DNA of 64,000 nt from the NCBI RefSeq assembly GCF_028532725.1, contig NZ_JAQKGU010000001.1:248001-312000 (forward strand), given 5' to 3'. The translations under genes were made by a program, and so were the position numbers. Shown here piece after piece: positions 17,824 through 26,957 of this stretch; positions within the stretch are counted from its first letter, which is position 1, and every line of letters starts with the position of its first letter. The notes under the pieces are model-generated. The model did not search any database. It saw only the letters and a program-made list of their open reading frames with translations, and was not told where the DNA came from. The DNA comes from Desulfovibrio sp. Fe33 (lineage in GTDB: Bacteria; Desulfobacterota; Desulfovibrionia; Desulfovibrionales; Desulfovibrionaceae).

Positions 17824-17979
17824 GTGTTGCAAACTTCGCCGGGAATCGGTTACTCGCTGAACAATCGATTGCGGCCGTTTTGGCTTCCCAACGAAGCGGA
17901 GCGCTCAATACATCGGGAAAACAGGTAAAATTTGCCCTTGGGGGCAAAGGTGCAGCCACACGCTGAAGTGGGGAGTCAG

Positions 17980-19548
17980 ATGTCAAATTCACAGAAGGTC
18001 CTGGTCGTCGGCGCCGGTTACTGGGGTAAGAACCTCATCCGCAATTTCCATGCCCTGGGCGCGCTCGCCTGCATCTGCGACAACAACGAGGTCACCCTGG
18101 CTGCGTTCCGCAAGCAGTATCCGGGAGTGGAGACCTGTACGGACCTGGCCGAGGGCCTGGCCCGCGAAGATGTAAACGGCGTGGTCATCGCCACCCCGGC
18201 CGAGATGCACTACAAGCAGGCCAAGGCGGCGCTTTTGGCCGGCCGGCACGTCTATGTGGAGAAACCGCTGGTTCTGAACGAGGACCACGCCCGGGAGCTG
18301 ATCCATCTGGCCGAGAGCCGCAACCGGGTGCTGATGGTCGGCCACCTGCTGCAATACCACCCGGCGTTTCTGGCCATCAAGGCCCTGGCCGCGGCGGGCG
18401 ACCTGGGGCGGATCAATTATATCTGCTCCCATCGCCTCAACCTGGGCAAGATCCGGCGCGAGGAGAACATCCTCTGGTCCTTCGCCCCCCACGACATCTC
18501 CATGATCCTCTCCCTGGCGGGCGAGGAGCCCGAGTCGGTCATGGCCGTGGGAGCCAACTACCTGCATGAGCACATCGCGGACGTGACCACCACCCACCTG
18601 GAATTTCCCTCGGGCCTCAAGGCGCACATATTCGTCTCCTGGCTGCACCCCTTCAAGGAGCAAAAGCTCGTCGTGGTCGGCGAGAAGAAGATGGCCGTGT
18701 TCGACGACACCAAGCCGTGGCCCGAGAAGCTGGTTCTCTATCCCCACGAGGTGCGCTGGGAGAACAACACCCCGATTCCCCACAAGGCCAACGGATTCCC
18801 GGTGAAGCTGTCGGACTCCGAGCCCCTCAAGCTCGAGTGCGAGCATTTCCTGGAGTGCCTGGAGAACGGTCTGACCCCGAACACCGACGGGCAGGAGGGA
18901 TTGCGCGTGCTCAAGGTGCTCAACGCCAGCCAGCGTTCCCTGGATCGCCACGGCGGTCTGGTCAGCATGGGCGCGAAGACCGGCGATGACGCTCCCGAGA
19001 GCGAACCCTTCGTGCACGAGACGGCGGTGGTGGACGACAACGTGAGGCTCGGCCCGGGCACCAGGGTCTGGCATTTTTCTCACATCATGCCCGGCTCGGT
19101 GATCGGCCGGAAGGTCAACGTGGGCCAGAACGTCAGCGTGGGGCCCAATGTGAGCATCGGCGACGGCTGCAAGATTCAGAACAACGTCTCGGTCTACTCG
19201 GGCGTGACCCTGGAGGAGAACGTCTTCTGCGGGCCGTCCATGGTCTTCACCAACGTCTTTAATCCGCGCGCCGACATCAGCCGCATGAGCCAGGCCCGGC
19301 CCACCCGCGTGGGCAGGGGGGCGACCCTCGGGGCCAACTGCGTCATCGTCTGCGGCAACGACATCGGTCCCTACGCCCTGGTCGGCGCGGGCGCGGTGGT
19401 CACGCGGCCGGTCCCGGCCCACGCCCTGGTCAGGGGCAACCCGGCCCGGTTCGCCGGATGGGTCTGCGACTGCGGCGTGAAGCTTGAGGACAACCATTGC
19501 CCCGAGTGCGGCAAGCGGTACGACTTTCCCGAAACCCCCGAGGCGTGA
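17980..19548 (+). CDS. Fused UDP-sugar 3-dehydrogenase/N-acetyltransferase (WbpB-WbpD type)
   Basis: 522 residues, a fusion of two enzymes usually encoded separately. Residues 1-330 are a Gfo/Idh/MocA oxidoreductase ([21 protein letters not shown] motif) like WbpB/WlbA, which oxidises the 3-OH of UDP-GlcNAc uronate. Residues about 345-500 are a left-handed beta-helix acyltransferase like WbpD ([20 protein letters not shown] hexapeptides), which acetylates the resulting 3-amine. The last 25 residues form a probable zinc ribbon (CDCG...CPECG). GGGGAG precedes the ATG. It opens the operon, whose remaining steps (WbpE remnant, WbpI) point to a 2,3-diacetamido-uronic acid. Confidence 0.88.
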   Translation: MSNSQKVLVVGAGYWGKNLIRNFHALGALACICDNNEVTLAAFRKQYPGVETCTDLAEGLAREDVNGVVIATPAEMHYKQAKAALLAGRHVYVEKPLVLNEDHARELIHLAESRNRVLMVGHLLQYHPAFLAIKALAAAGDLGRINYICSHRLNLGKIRREENILWSFAPHDISMILSLAGEEPESVMAVGANYLHEHIADVTTTHLEFPSGLKAHIFVSWLHPFKEQKLVVVGEKKMAVFDDTKPWPEKLVLYPHEVRWENNTPIPHKANGFPVKLSDSEPLKLECEHFLECLENGLTPNTDGQEGLRVLKVLNASQRSLDRHGGLVSMGAKTGDDAPESEPFVHETAVVDDNVRLGPGTRVWHFSHIMPGSVIGRKVNVGQNVSVGPNVSIGDGCKIQNNVSVYSGVTLEENVFCGPSMVFTNVFNPRADISRMSQARPTRVGRGATLGANCVIVCGNDIGPYALVGAGAVVTRPVPAHALVRGNPARFAGWVCDCGVKLEDNHCPECGKRYDFPETPEA

Positions 19549-19564
19549 CCGGGAGGGAATGGGC

Positions 19565-19648
19565 ATGATTCCCTTCATCGATTTCAAGGCGCGGCGCGTC
19601 CGCATCAAAGCTGAAGCGCGCGCGGCCCGGCCGGAGCGGAAGGCGTAG
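19565..19648 (+). pseudogene. Remnant of a WbpE-type sugar aminotransferase gene
   Basis: A 27-codon frame with a good GGGAGG ribosome site. Its first residues, MIPFIDFKARRVRIKAEA, look like the start of DegT/DnrJ/EryC1-family WbpE aminotransferases (MIPFIDL.AQ..RI form), but the frame stops after nine more residues (RAARPERKA). It lies between the WbpB-WbpD fusion and the WbpI epimerase, where the aminotransferase gene is expected. The likeliest explanation is an internal in-frame deletion that joined the two ends of the gene; an assembly error is possible. Confidence 0.65.
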
Positions 19649-19657
19649 GCGGACCGC

Positions 19658-20770
19658 ATGGACGCGCTCAAGCTCGTGACCGTGGTGGGGGCCCGCCCCC
19701 AGTTCATCAAGGGAGCCGCCTTGTCCCGCGCGTTCGCCGCGCACAACGCGGCGGGCCGGGGACCCGGAATCTCCGAGTTCCTGGTGCACACCGGCCAGCA
19801 CTACGATCACGCCATGAGCCAGGCCTTTTTCGACGAGCTGGAGATAGCCGAACCGGACGTGAATCTCGGCGTGGGCTCCGGCCCGCACGGGTCGCAGACC
19901 GCGCGTATGCTCGAAGGGCTGGAGCGGGTCCTGGCCGAGCGCCGCCCGGACGCGGTGGTGGTCTACGGCGACACAAACTCCACCCTGGCGGGTGCGCTGG
20001 CCGCGGCCAAGCTGCGTCTCCCGGTGGTCCATGTGGAGGCCGGGCTGCGAAGCTTCGACAAGGCCATGCCGGAGGAGATCAACCGCGTCCTGACCGATCA
20101 TCTTTCGACGTTGCTCTTCTGTCCCACGCGAACCGCCGTGGAGAACCTGCGGCGCGAGTCCCTGGCCGGGGGCGTGTCCCTGGCGGGCGACGTCATGTAC
20201 GACTCCATTCTGTACTACCGGGAGCGGGCCATGGCGGGGGAAGCGCCCTTGTCCGGCCTTGCGCCGGGTGAGTATCTCCTGGCCACGGTGCACCGCGCGG
20301 CCAACACCGGCGGGCGCGAGCGGCTGGGGGCCATCCTGGCCGGCCTGGGCGACATGGCCCGGACCGCGCCCGTGGTGCTGGTTCTGCACCCGCGCACCAG
20401 GGGGGCCATGGAGTCGTTCGGCCTGGCCGCGCCGGACGGTGTGCGGGTCGCGCCGCCCCTGCCATACCTGGCCATGGTCCGGCTCCAGGCCGAGGCCATG
20501 GGCGTGGTCACGGACAGCGGCGGTATGCAGAAGGAAGCGTTTTTCCTGGGCAGGCCGTGCCTGACCCTGCGCGGGGAGACCGAGTGGCCCGAGACCGTGG
20601 AGCTTGGGGCCAACACCCTGGCCGGGGCGGACCGCGAGGCCATGGCTGGGTGGCTCGAATCCCTGGCCCGGGGGGAGAGGGCGGTTCCCGTGGACGCCCG
20701 TCCCTACGGCGACGGGCGGGCGGCCGAACGCATGGTCGAAATTCTGGTCAATCATTTCCGCCGGGGCTGA
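19658..20770 (+). CDS. Non-hydrolysing UDP-N-acetylglucosamine (or GlcNAc3NAcA) 2-epimerase, WecB/WbpI type
   Basis: 370 residues with the family signatures VVGARPQFIKGAAL, YGDTNSTLAGALAAAKL, VHVEAGLRSFDKAMPEE, TDSGGMQKEAFFLG and RGETEWPETVE. It inverts C2 of a UDP-N-acetyl sugar in the cytoplasm. The operon's WbpB-WbpD fusion suggests the substrate is UDP-2,3-diacetamido-glucuronate (WbpI role) rather than UDP-GlcNAc; sequence alone does not decide this. It starts nine bases after the aminotransferase remnant. Confidence 0.9.
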   Translation: MDALKLVTVVGARPQFIKGAALSRAFAAHNAAGRGPGISEFLVHTGQHYDHAMSQAFFDELEIAEPDVNLGVGSGPHGSQTARMLEGLERVLAERRPDAVVVYGDTNSTLAGALAAAKLRLPVVHVEAGLRSFDKAMPEEINRVLTDHLSTLLFCPTRTAVENLRRESLAGGVSLAGDVMYDSILYYRERAMAGEAPLSGLAPGEYLLATVHRAANTGGRERLGAILAGLGDMARTAPVVLVLHPRTRGAMESFGLAAPDGVRVAPPLPYLAMVRLQAEAMGVVTDSGGMQKEAFFLGRPCLTLRGETEWPETVELGANTLAGADREAMAGWLESLARGERAVPVDARPYGDGRAAERMVEILVNHFRRG

Positions 20771-20798
20771 TCCCGGTTCAGGCGCGAGGCGAAGTTTC

Positions 20799-21596
20799 AT
20801 GAAGCGCATTTCGGTGGTCATTCCCAGCTACAACCACGCCCCCTATGTCGAGGCCTGTCTGGACTCGGTCTATTTCCAGGATTACGAAGACCTGGAGATG
20901 ATTATCGTGGACGACTGCTCCACGGACGGGTCCGGGGATATCATCCGCAACTGGATGGACGGCCTGGACCGGGACATGACCTCCCACGCGGTCCGCTACG
21001 ACGCGGAGGCCGACGCCATCCTGCGGCGAGAGCACAAGCGGTACGGGCGCGGCCGAACGGTGGTGTATTTGCAAAACCCGGAGAACCGGGGCTCCACGGC
21101 CACCTATAACCGGGGCTTTCGGGCGGCCACGGGCGAATACTGCGCCTTTGTGGTCTCGGACGACATCTGCCACCCGCAGATGTTTTCCACCCTGGCCGCG
21201 CCGTTGGACGCGGACGAGGCGGATTTCGTCTACTCGGACCTGTTCATCGTGGACGACGCCATGCGCGTTCAGCGCGAATTCCGGTTGCCGGACTACGACT
21301 TCGACACCTGTTTCTGCGACTGGTATCTGTGCGGGGTGGCCACCCTGTACCGCCGCTCCCTGCACGAGCGGTTCGGGTACTATGACGAGACGGCCATGGC
21401 CGACGACCATGAGTGTTACCTGCGATTCGCCATGAACGGGGCGCGCTTCAAACACGTGCCCAAGACCCTGTACTCGGCCCGGACCCACGACCACCGCCAG
21501 GTGGGGCTGCACGGCTCCGAGAGGTTCAACGCCCTGTTGGAGCACTCCAAGTCGCTTTGTCTCGAGGCGAGGCGGTGGCGGGAGGAAAACCGATGA
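20799..21596 (+). CDS. Family 2 glycosyltransferase
   Basis: 265 residues forming a compact GT-A domain: ISVVIPSYNHAPYVEACLDS, MIIVDDCSTDGSGD, NPENRGSTATYNRGFRAATG and the metal-binding region FVVSDDICHP, with DDHECYLRFAMNG as the acidic catalytic segment. No membrane helices. The start follows the epimerase stop by 28 bases with a weak GAGG site; its TGA overlaps the ATG of the following deacetylase gene (ATGA), so the two are translationally coupled. The acceptor and donor are unknown; the donor could be the uronic acid made by the upstream enzymes. Confidence 0.85.
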   Translation: MKRISVVIPSYNHAPYVEACLDSVYFQDYEDLEMIIVDDCSTDGSGDIIRNWMDGLDRDMTSHAVRYDAEADAILRREHKRYGRGRTVVYLQNPENRGSTATYNRGFRAATGEYCAFVVSDDICHPQMFSTLAAPLDADEADFVYSDLFIVDDAMRVQREFRLPDYDFDTCFCDWYLCGVATLYRRSLHERFGYYDETAMADDHECYLRFAMNGARFKHVPKTLYSARTHDHRQVGLHGSERFNALLEHSKSLCLEARRWREENR

Positions 21597-22318
21597 GCGG
21601 CGGAACAGACGGATGGGCGGCCGGACCGCAGGCGGTCCTGACCTTTGACACGGACTGGGCGCCCCAGTTCATGGTCGACCGTTGCCTGGACATTCTCTCG
21701 GAAGGCGGGGCCGGAGCCACGTTCTTCTGTACCGGGCCGTATGATTTCCGGGGCTTGGATCGGATCGAGACGGCCCTGCATCCGAACTTCCTGCCGGATT
21801 CTACCCAGGGCGCGGACCCGGAATCCGTCGTCTCCTGGCTCAAGTCGCTGTATCCTGAAGCCATCGGTACCCGTTCACACCGTTATTTCTGGCATGTGGG
21901 GCTTCGGCCGGTGCTCCTGCGCCACGGCCTGCGCTACGACTGTTCGCAGATCATGCCCGGCCAGTCGCATCTGGGGCTGGCCGAACACCTGGGCCTCAAG
22001 CGCGGGGCCACCTGGTGGAGCGACAACATGCACCTGCGCCACGGGCTCGACCCGGCCTTCTTCGACCCGCCCGGCCTGACCGCGCCCGGGCTCAAGATTC
22101 TCGACATCCATCCCGTCCATGTCTGCCTGAATACGCCGGACCCGGACTGGTTCCGCGCGACCATGGCCGGATTGCCGCCGCTCCTGGAGCTGACGGAGGA
22201 AATCGTCGCGCCTCTGCGCCACCCCGGCGCGGGCATAGGCACATGGCTCGAACAGGCGGTCCGGCGCATCCCCGAAATTCAGGACGGATTCGCGACGCTG
22301 GGCGAACTGGTCGGCTAG
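21593..22318 (+). CDS. Polysaccharide-deacetylase-like (NodB-fold) protein
   Basis: 241 residues. VLTFDTDWAPQF replaces the usual TFDDG of CE4 deacetylases with an Asp-x-Asp arrangement, and GTRSHRYFW supplies the H(S/T)xxH-like metal site, here SHRYFWH. AGATFFCTGPY matches the family's ATFF segment. It probably removes an acetyl or formyl group from a sugar. No signal peptide, so it would act in the cytoplasm on a nucleotide- or lipid-linked intermediate. GGAGGAAA precedes the ATG, which overlaps the glycosyltransferase stop. Last gene of the operon. Confidence 0.7.
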   Translation: MSGGTDGWAAGPQAVLTFDTDWAPQFMVDRCLDILSEGGAGATFFCTGPYDFRGLDRIETALHPNFLPDSTQGADPESVVSWLKSLYPEAIGTRSHRYFWHVGLRPVLLRHGLRYDCSQIMPGQSHLGLAEHLGLKRGATWWSDNMHLRHGLDPAFFDPPGLTAPGLKILDIHPVHVCLNTPDPDWFRATMAGLPPLLELTEEIVAPLRHPGAGIGTWLEQAVRRIPEIQDGFATLGELVG

Positions 22319-22427
22319 CTCCGCACAAAGGCCGTTTTCGCGGTCTGGATTCGATTGTTCCGCTTTCAGCGGGCGGAAGGTCGCGTGCGCCCGTCCCGTT
22401 GCGGCCGGGTCGCGCGTCCTTTAGGAG

Positions 22428-23828
22428 CTACTCCACCACGGGAACCTTTCTCGGGGAGCCGAAGTCGGCGTCCTCGGGCATGAGCACCCACGGGCCTTCC
22501 TCTTTCAAGTGGGAGATGTCCCAGCGCGGGATGTCGTTCAACCGTTCCCCCGCGTTGGCGGGCAGCAGCCCGGCAGCCAGCAGACGGTGCAGGTCCGTGT
22601 CCGGGTGCGCGCCGTGACGGAGCAGGATTTCCAGGTTGCGCTTGGGCAGGTAGCCGGGCATTGGCTCGCCCTCGGGAATGGTCCCCCGGTCCGTGAAAAG
22701 TGTGGGGTAGAGGTCGCACCGTCCTTGCCGGTCCCGTTCGACGGCGTCGAGCATGTACTGGGCGATGGACGGCGGCGAGGAATAGCCCGCGTCGATGTAG
22801 GCCCGGCCCATCTCGGCCAGGTCCGTGCGGAAGCGCACGTCCGTGACCACCTTACGCACGGCGTTCTTGAAATTGCGCTTGTCGATGTTCAGCACCGGCC
22901 GGTTGCGCGGCAGGGGCGAGGATATCCCGTCGTGGCCGCCGAGCACGGCGCATCCTCCGGCCATGCCCTCGAAGGCGAACAACCCGGAGCCGCAGGACAG
23001 CTCGTCGATGATTATGTCCGCCTCGGTAATAGCCCGGCAGACCTCGTGGTTGGGCACTTCCTGGAGAATCCGCAGCTCGAAGCGCAGTCCTTCGTCGGCC
23101 AACTCGTCGAGCATGGCCACGATGGCGTCGGTCTGCTTGTACAAGGTGCTGGACGGGGCGTGCAGGATGACCGGCACTGTCCGGCCCGGTATCTTGCATT
23201 GGATGTGGGAGACGTCGATGAGCGGGCCGGATTGGAAATAGGGGCGCAGCCCCAGGGTGTGGCTGGGCGGGCCGCTGAAGACCGCGTCCGCAAACCGTTC
23301 GGAGGTGCGCACGTTGTGCAGCTTGTTGGCCAGGGCGGGGTGGTAACGGCTCAGGGAGAGCAGGTCCGCCTCGGAGGCGCATTCGATCCTCGGGGTATCC
23401 ACGTCGCTTTGGTAGTAGGGGTAGAACCGGTCGTAGTCGGTCCAGAATATCTTGGCCAGCTCGTAGTCGCGGACCTCGGTCCCGCAGTGCCGGGCAAGCA
23501 CGGTCTTGCCCAGCCTCTTGAGGATGGGCAGGTCGGTCATCCGGGGGAGCAGTGAGGTGCCGGATACACAGATGAAGATATCGTAAGGCTCCACGAAATC
23601 GTAGAAGGACTGCGGCGGGCGGGCCTCCACCTCGCCGGATTCGTTGACCGGGTAGGTGGTCTCCTCCAAGAAGTCGACCTCGGACATGGTGTAGTCCAGG
23701 TCGGCGTAAAGACGGGACTTATGGTAGACCAGACTGTCCACCTGACAGCCCAGTTCCCGGAACCCCAGGGTCAGGTTGTAGGTGCTCCGGGCGATTTCCG
23801 CCGTGCCGATGAGGATGCGTTGGCTCAT
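22428..23828 (-). CDS. Probable GT-B glycosyltransferase-like protein
   Basis: 466 residues, soluble. The N-terminus (RILIGTAEIARSTYNLTLGFRELG) and the central segments VPVILHAPSSTLYKQTDAIV and ADIIIDELSCGSGLFAFEGMAGGCAVLGG follow the pattern of family 4-like GT-B enzymes, where a Gly-rich donor-binding loop precedes a GxPV-type motif. The C-terminal 90 residues have no recognised domain. It is the last gene of a leftward set with a methyltransferase and an aminotransferase, 23 bases after the methyltransferase stop. Glycosyltransferase identity is moderately supported. Confidence 0.6.
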   Translation of the reverse strand: MSQRILIGTAEIARSTYNLTLGFRELGCQVDSLVYHKSRLYADLDYTMSEVDFLEETTYPVNESGEVEARPPQSFYDFVEPYDIFICVSGTSLLPRMTDLPILKRLGKTVLARHCGTEVRDYELAKIFWTDYDRFYPYYQSDVDTPRIECASEADLLSLSRYHPALANKLHNVRTSERFADAVFSGPPSHTLGLRPYFQSGPLIDVSHIQCKIPGRTVPVILHAPSSTLYKQTDAIVAMLDELADEGLRFELRILQEVPNHEVCRAITEADIIIDELSCGSGLFAFEGMAGGCAVLGGHDGISSPLPRNRPVLNIDKRNFKNAVRKVVTDVRFRTDLAEMGRAYIDAGYSSPPSIAQYMLDAVERDRQGRCDLYPTLFTDRGTIPEGEPMPGYLPKRNLEILLRHGAHPDTDLHRLLAAGLLPANAGERLNDIPRWDISHLKEEGPWVLMPEDADFGSPRKVPVVE

Positions 23829-23851
23829 GTGGGGGGTCCTGTGAGGGAGGC

Positions 23852-24631
23852 TTATTTGGTGGCCACGACCTCGTAGCAGCAGGTCAGGCCGTGGTATTCG
23901 CCGGGGAAGAAGCTGACCGGCGGGTGCGCGCCTCCGGACAGGTCTATGCGTCCCTCGTCCTCCATGGCCGTGACCGTGAAGCCGAGGGATTCAAGATGGC
24001 TGCGCATTTCATCCTGTTCGATGACGATCTGGCCCATTTCCGGCGCTTTGCCGGTCTTCTCGTACTCCAGGGTGTTTTGCAGGGTCAGGGCGGTGAAAAA
24101 GCGGGGTGAGCGGTGCACGGTCTTGTGCGGCTCCTCCACCCATTGCTGGATGAAGTAGCCCAGCCCGTTGGCCGTGAAGTAGACCCGTCCGCCGGGCTTG
24201 AGCACCCGGTATATCTCGGCGAGGCTCTGCTTCCATGGAGTGCAGGGCAGGGAGACGTAGCAGAACACGCCGTCGAAGGTGTCGGCCTCGAAGGGTAAGG
24301 ATTCGAGCCGCGACTGCACGGCCTTGATGTTGTCCGCGCCCAGGTCGTCGGCCATGGCGTTGACGATGTCCGCGCGCACCTGGGCGATGTCGCAGCCGTC
24401 CACCCGGCGGTTCAGTTCCGCCAGGCGCAAGGTCCACTGTCCGAAGCCGCAGCAGGCGTCCAGGACGCGGTCCAGCCCGGTGAAGCCGATGGCCTTGAGC
24501 CGGTCGCCGTAGCGGGACAGGGGCGGGGTGTAGACCCGTTCGAACAGGGCCTGGTCGCGCGGGTTGAGACGGTCGGCGAATTCCCGGAGGCAGCGGGCCA
24601 CGCTCCGGGCCGTGGCGTCATCGTTGGTCAT
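23852..24631 (-). CDS. Class I SAM-dependent methyltransferase
   Basis: 259 residues. VLDACCGFGQWTLRLAEL is motif I (Ala-Cys-Cys-Gly in place of the common G-x-G-x-G), DGCDIAQ the acidic loop, FDGVFCYVSLP motif IV and IYRVLKPGGRVYF the post-motif, as in the UbiE/Methyltransf_11 group. GAGGAAAACC precedes the ATG, which lies 11 bases after the aminotransferase stop. It probably methylates an amino or hydroxyl group of the sugar made by that aminotransferase, which is inference from coupling only. Confidence 0.85.
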   Translation of the reverse strand: MTNDDATARSVARCLREFADRLNPRDQALFERVYTPPLSRYGDRLKAIGFTGLDRVLDACCGFGQWTLRLAELNRRVDGCDIAQVRADIVNAMADDLGADNIKAVQSRLESLPFEADTFDGVFCYVSLPCTPWKQSLAEIYRVLKPGGRVYFTANGLGYFIQQWVEEPHKTVHRSPRFFTALTLQNTLEYEKTGKAPEMGQIVIEQDEMRSHLESLGFTVTAMEDEGRIDLSGGAHPPVSFFPGEYHGLTCCYEVVATK

Positions 24632-24642
24632 GGTTTTCCTCG

Positions 24643-25794
24643 CTAACCCTGTTTCGTTCCGGCGAAGGAAGTCACGGCGTCGATGAGCCGGTCCGCGTCC
24701 ACCTCGTCGTGGCAGGGCAGGGTGATGGTCGTTTCTTGCAGCCGGTGGGCGACGGGCTGCACGTCCCGGTATTTTCCCCGATAGAATTTCGTTCCGCTCA
24801 GGCAGTAGGTGCCGATGGTGCTTTCCACATTGAGTTCGGCCAGGTGGCGGATGAGCCCGTCCCGGTCCATGCCGTCGGGCACGGCGAAGGCCATGGATTG
24901 GACGTTGAAGACCACGTCCGGGCCGATGGCCTGGGGCCGCAACCCCATGGGGGCGAAGGCCTCGGCGCAGGCGTCGCGCAACGCCTGCCGCCGCTTGATG
25001 ATGGCGTCGAGCCTGGGCAGTTGGGCCCGGCCCATGAGAGCCTGGATTTCGCTCATGCGGTAGTTGAATCCGGGCGCGGTGAAGTCCGGGCGGCCGTCCA
25101 CCATCTCGCCGCCGTGGTTGAGGAGCAGTCCCAGGGTTTTCGCCAGGCCGGAGTCGTCGGTGGTCACGGCTCCTCCCTCGCCCGTGGTCAAAAGCTTGCG
25201 CGGGTGGAAGCTGAAGCAGGTCATGTCGGACACCCGGCCGCACTGCTCGCCGTGTTCGGAGCTGCCCAGGGCGCAGGCCGCGTCCTCGATGAGCGGCAGG
25301 CCGCGTTCGCGGCAGAGCTCCCGCACCCGGTGCAGGCCGGTGGGATTGCCCAGACCGTCCACGAAGATCACGGCCCTGGTCCGGGGGGTCAGCCGCTCGG
25401 CAAGGCGGTCCGGGTCCATGTTCCAGGTTTCCGGGTCCACGTCGCAGAAAACCGGCGTGGCTCCGGCCGTCTCGACCACGTTGGCCGTGGCAGGGAAGGA
25501 GTAGTCCGAGACGGCCACTTCGTGGCCCGGTCCGATTTTCAGCGCGGCCAGGGTCAAGGAAAGGGCGGTTGTGGCCGATGTGGTGGGAAAGGCGTGGGCG
25601 GCCCCGGTGTAGCGGGCCAGGTCCCCGGCAAATGTTGCCACGTTCGTTCCCCGGGTGAACATGCCCGAGTCGAACACGGCGCGGATGTCGGCCTCCACGT
25701 CGGCGAAGGCGATATACGGGCGGATAAGCCGCATCAGGGTTTCCTGTTTACGCATGGTGCTTTGGACGGTATCCCCAAGTTGCAATTCATTCAA
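24643..25794 (-). CDS. DegT/DnrJ/EryC1/StrS-family PLP aminotransferase
   Basis: 383 residues. SATTALSLTLAALKIGPGHEV, VIFVDGLGNPTGL and EDAACALGSS are family motifs; the PLP lysine is in FSFHPRKLLTTGEGGAV. Such enzymes aminate keto-sugars on nucleotide carriers. The likely start is a TTG at 25794 with GGGGAGG seven bases upstream; an ATG at 25755 lacks a ribosome site. It heads a leftward operon with a methyltransferase and a glycosyltransferase-like gene, divergent from an SDR epimerase. It might replace the lost WbpE function, although its N-terminus does not resemble the remnant at 19565. Confidence 0.88.
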   Translation of the reverse strand: MNELQLGDTVQSTMRKQETLMRLIRPYIAFADVEADIRAVFDSGMFTRGTNVATFAGDLARYTGAAHAFPTTSATTALSLTLAALKIGPGHEVAVSDYSFPATANVVETAGATPVFCDVDPETWNMDPDRLAERLTPRTRAVIFVDGLGNPTGLHRVRELCRERGLPLIEDAACALGSSEHGEQCGRVSDMTCFSFHPRKLLTTGEGGAVTTDDSGLAKTLGLLLNHGGEMVDGRPDFTAPGFNYRMSEIQALMGRAQLPRLDAIIKRRQALRDACAEAFAPMGLRPQAIGPDVVFNVQSMAFAVPDGMDRDGLIRHLAELNVESTIGTYCLSGTKFYRGKYRDVQPVAHRLQETTITLPCHDEVDADRLIDAVTSFAGTKQG

Positions 25795-25974
25795 GCGGAT
25801 GCCTCCCCGAGACGGGAGGGCTTCCGGCCGGGCCGAAGGAGCGGGCGACGCGCGTCGCTTCCTTGCCCCGCCCGGAAGGTACAGCAAGATTCGGGCCGGA
25901 TTCCGGCTTGTTGGCATGGATCATGCTTGGCATCCGGATACGTTTCAATGTTCATTCATTAAGGAAGTGAATCA

Positions 25975-26934
25975 ATGATCCAGGGTCAACACATCTGCAT
26001 CACCGGCGGCGCGGGTTTCATCGGCTCCCGGCTGGCCGGGCGGCTGGTGGCGGACAACAAGGTCACCATTTTCGACAATTTGTCCCGCAATTCGCTCAAG
26101 TCATGCGCCTTTGCCGACCATCCCAACCTGAACCTGGTGCAGGGAGACATACTGGACGTCAAAGAATTGACCAAGGCTGTCTCGGATGCCGACTATGTCA
26201 TCCACTGCGCGGGCATCGCGGGTATCTTCACCGTGGTCCGCAACACGGTCAAGACGCTTGAAGTGAACATGGTCGGCTCGCTCAACACCCTGCGCGCCGC
26301 GGCCGAAAGCGGCCGGTGCAAACGCATCGTCTGCTTCTCCACCAGCGAGGTCATGGGCTCCCTGGCCTTTGTTTCCCGCGAGACCGACCGCACGGTCATC
26401 GGCGCGGCTGGCCAGGCCCGCTGGACCTACGCGGTCAGCAAGCTGGCGGAAGAGCATCTGGCCTCGGCCTTCCATCGCGAGCAGGGGCTGCCCGCCACCG
26501 TTGTCCGGCCGTTCAACATCTACGGCCCCGGCCAGGTAGGCGAGGGAGCCATGAAAATCTTCATCAACAAGGCGCTCAAGAATGAGCCCATCACCATCTT
26601 CGGCGACGGCACCCAGATCCGCGCCTGGTGCTTCGTGGACGACATGCTCGACGGTACCCTGCTCTGTCTGGAAAAGGACGAAGCCGTCGGCGAAGCGTTC
26701 AACATCGGCAATATCCGCAGCGTGCAGACCATCTACGGCCTGGCCAACACCGTGACCCGGGTTCTGGGTTCCAAGTCCGAAGTGGTCTACGGCGAGGCCC
26801 GCAGCGCGGACATCGAACTGCGCGTGCCGTGCGTGGACAAGGCCAGGGAACTGCTCGGCTTCGAGGCCAAGGTCGACCTCGAAGAGGGCATTCTGCGCAC
26901 CGCCGAGTTCTACCGGGCGAACCCGGACTGCTGA
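25975..26934 (+). CDS. NAD-dependent nucleotide-sugar epimerase/dehydratase (extended SDR)
   Basis: 319 residues. The NAD motif is TGGAGFIGS near residue 10, the serine of the active site lies in CFSTSEVMG and the catalytic pair in YAVSK; RPFNIYGPGQ is the substrate-binding segment common to UDP-glucose epimerases and dehydratases. AAGGAAG precedes the ATG. It is cytoplasmic and co-oriented with the following gene, 23 bases away. The divergent aminotransferase makes it likely that its keto-sugar product is aminated there, if the enzyme is a dehydratase. Confidence 0.88.
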   Translation: MIQGQHICITGGAGFIGSRLAGRLVADNKVTIFDNLSRNSLKSCAFADHPNLNLVQGDILDVKELTKAVSDADYVIHCAGIAGIFTVVRNTVKTLEVNMVGSLNTLRAAAESGRCKRIVCFSTSEVMGSLAFVSRETDRTVIGAAGQARWTYAVSKLAEEHLASAFHREQGLPATVVRPFNIYGPGQVGEGAMKIFINKALKNEPITIFGDGTQIRAWCFVDDMLDGTLLCLEKDEAVGEAFNIGNIRSVQTIYGLANTVTRVLGSKSEVVYGEARSADIELRVPCVDKARELLGFEAKVDLEEGILRTAEFYRANPDC

Positions 26935-26957
26935 CGCCGCCGGACGGAGGGAAAGCC

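Noticed and set aside
17863-17872. CAATCGATTG palindrome upstream of the WbpB-WbpD fusion gene
   Set aside because: Ten bases only, single occurrence, with no well-placed promoter to support an operator.
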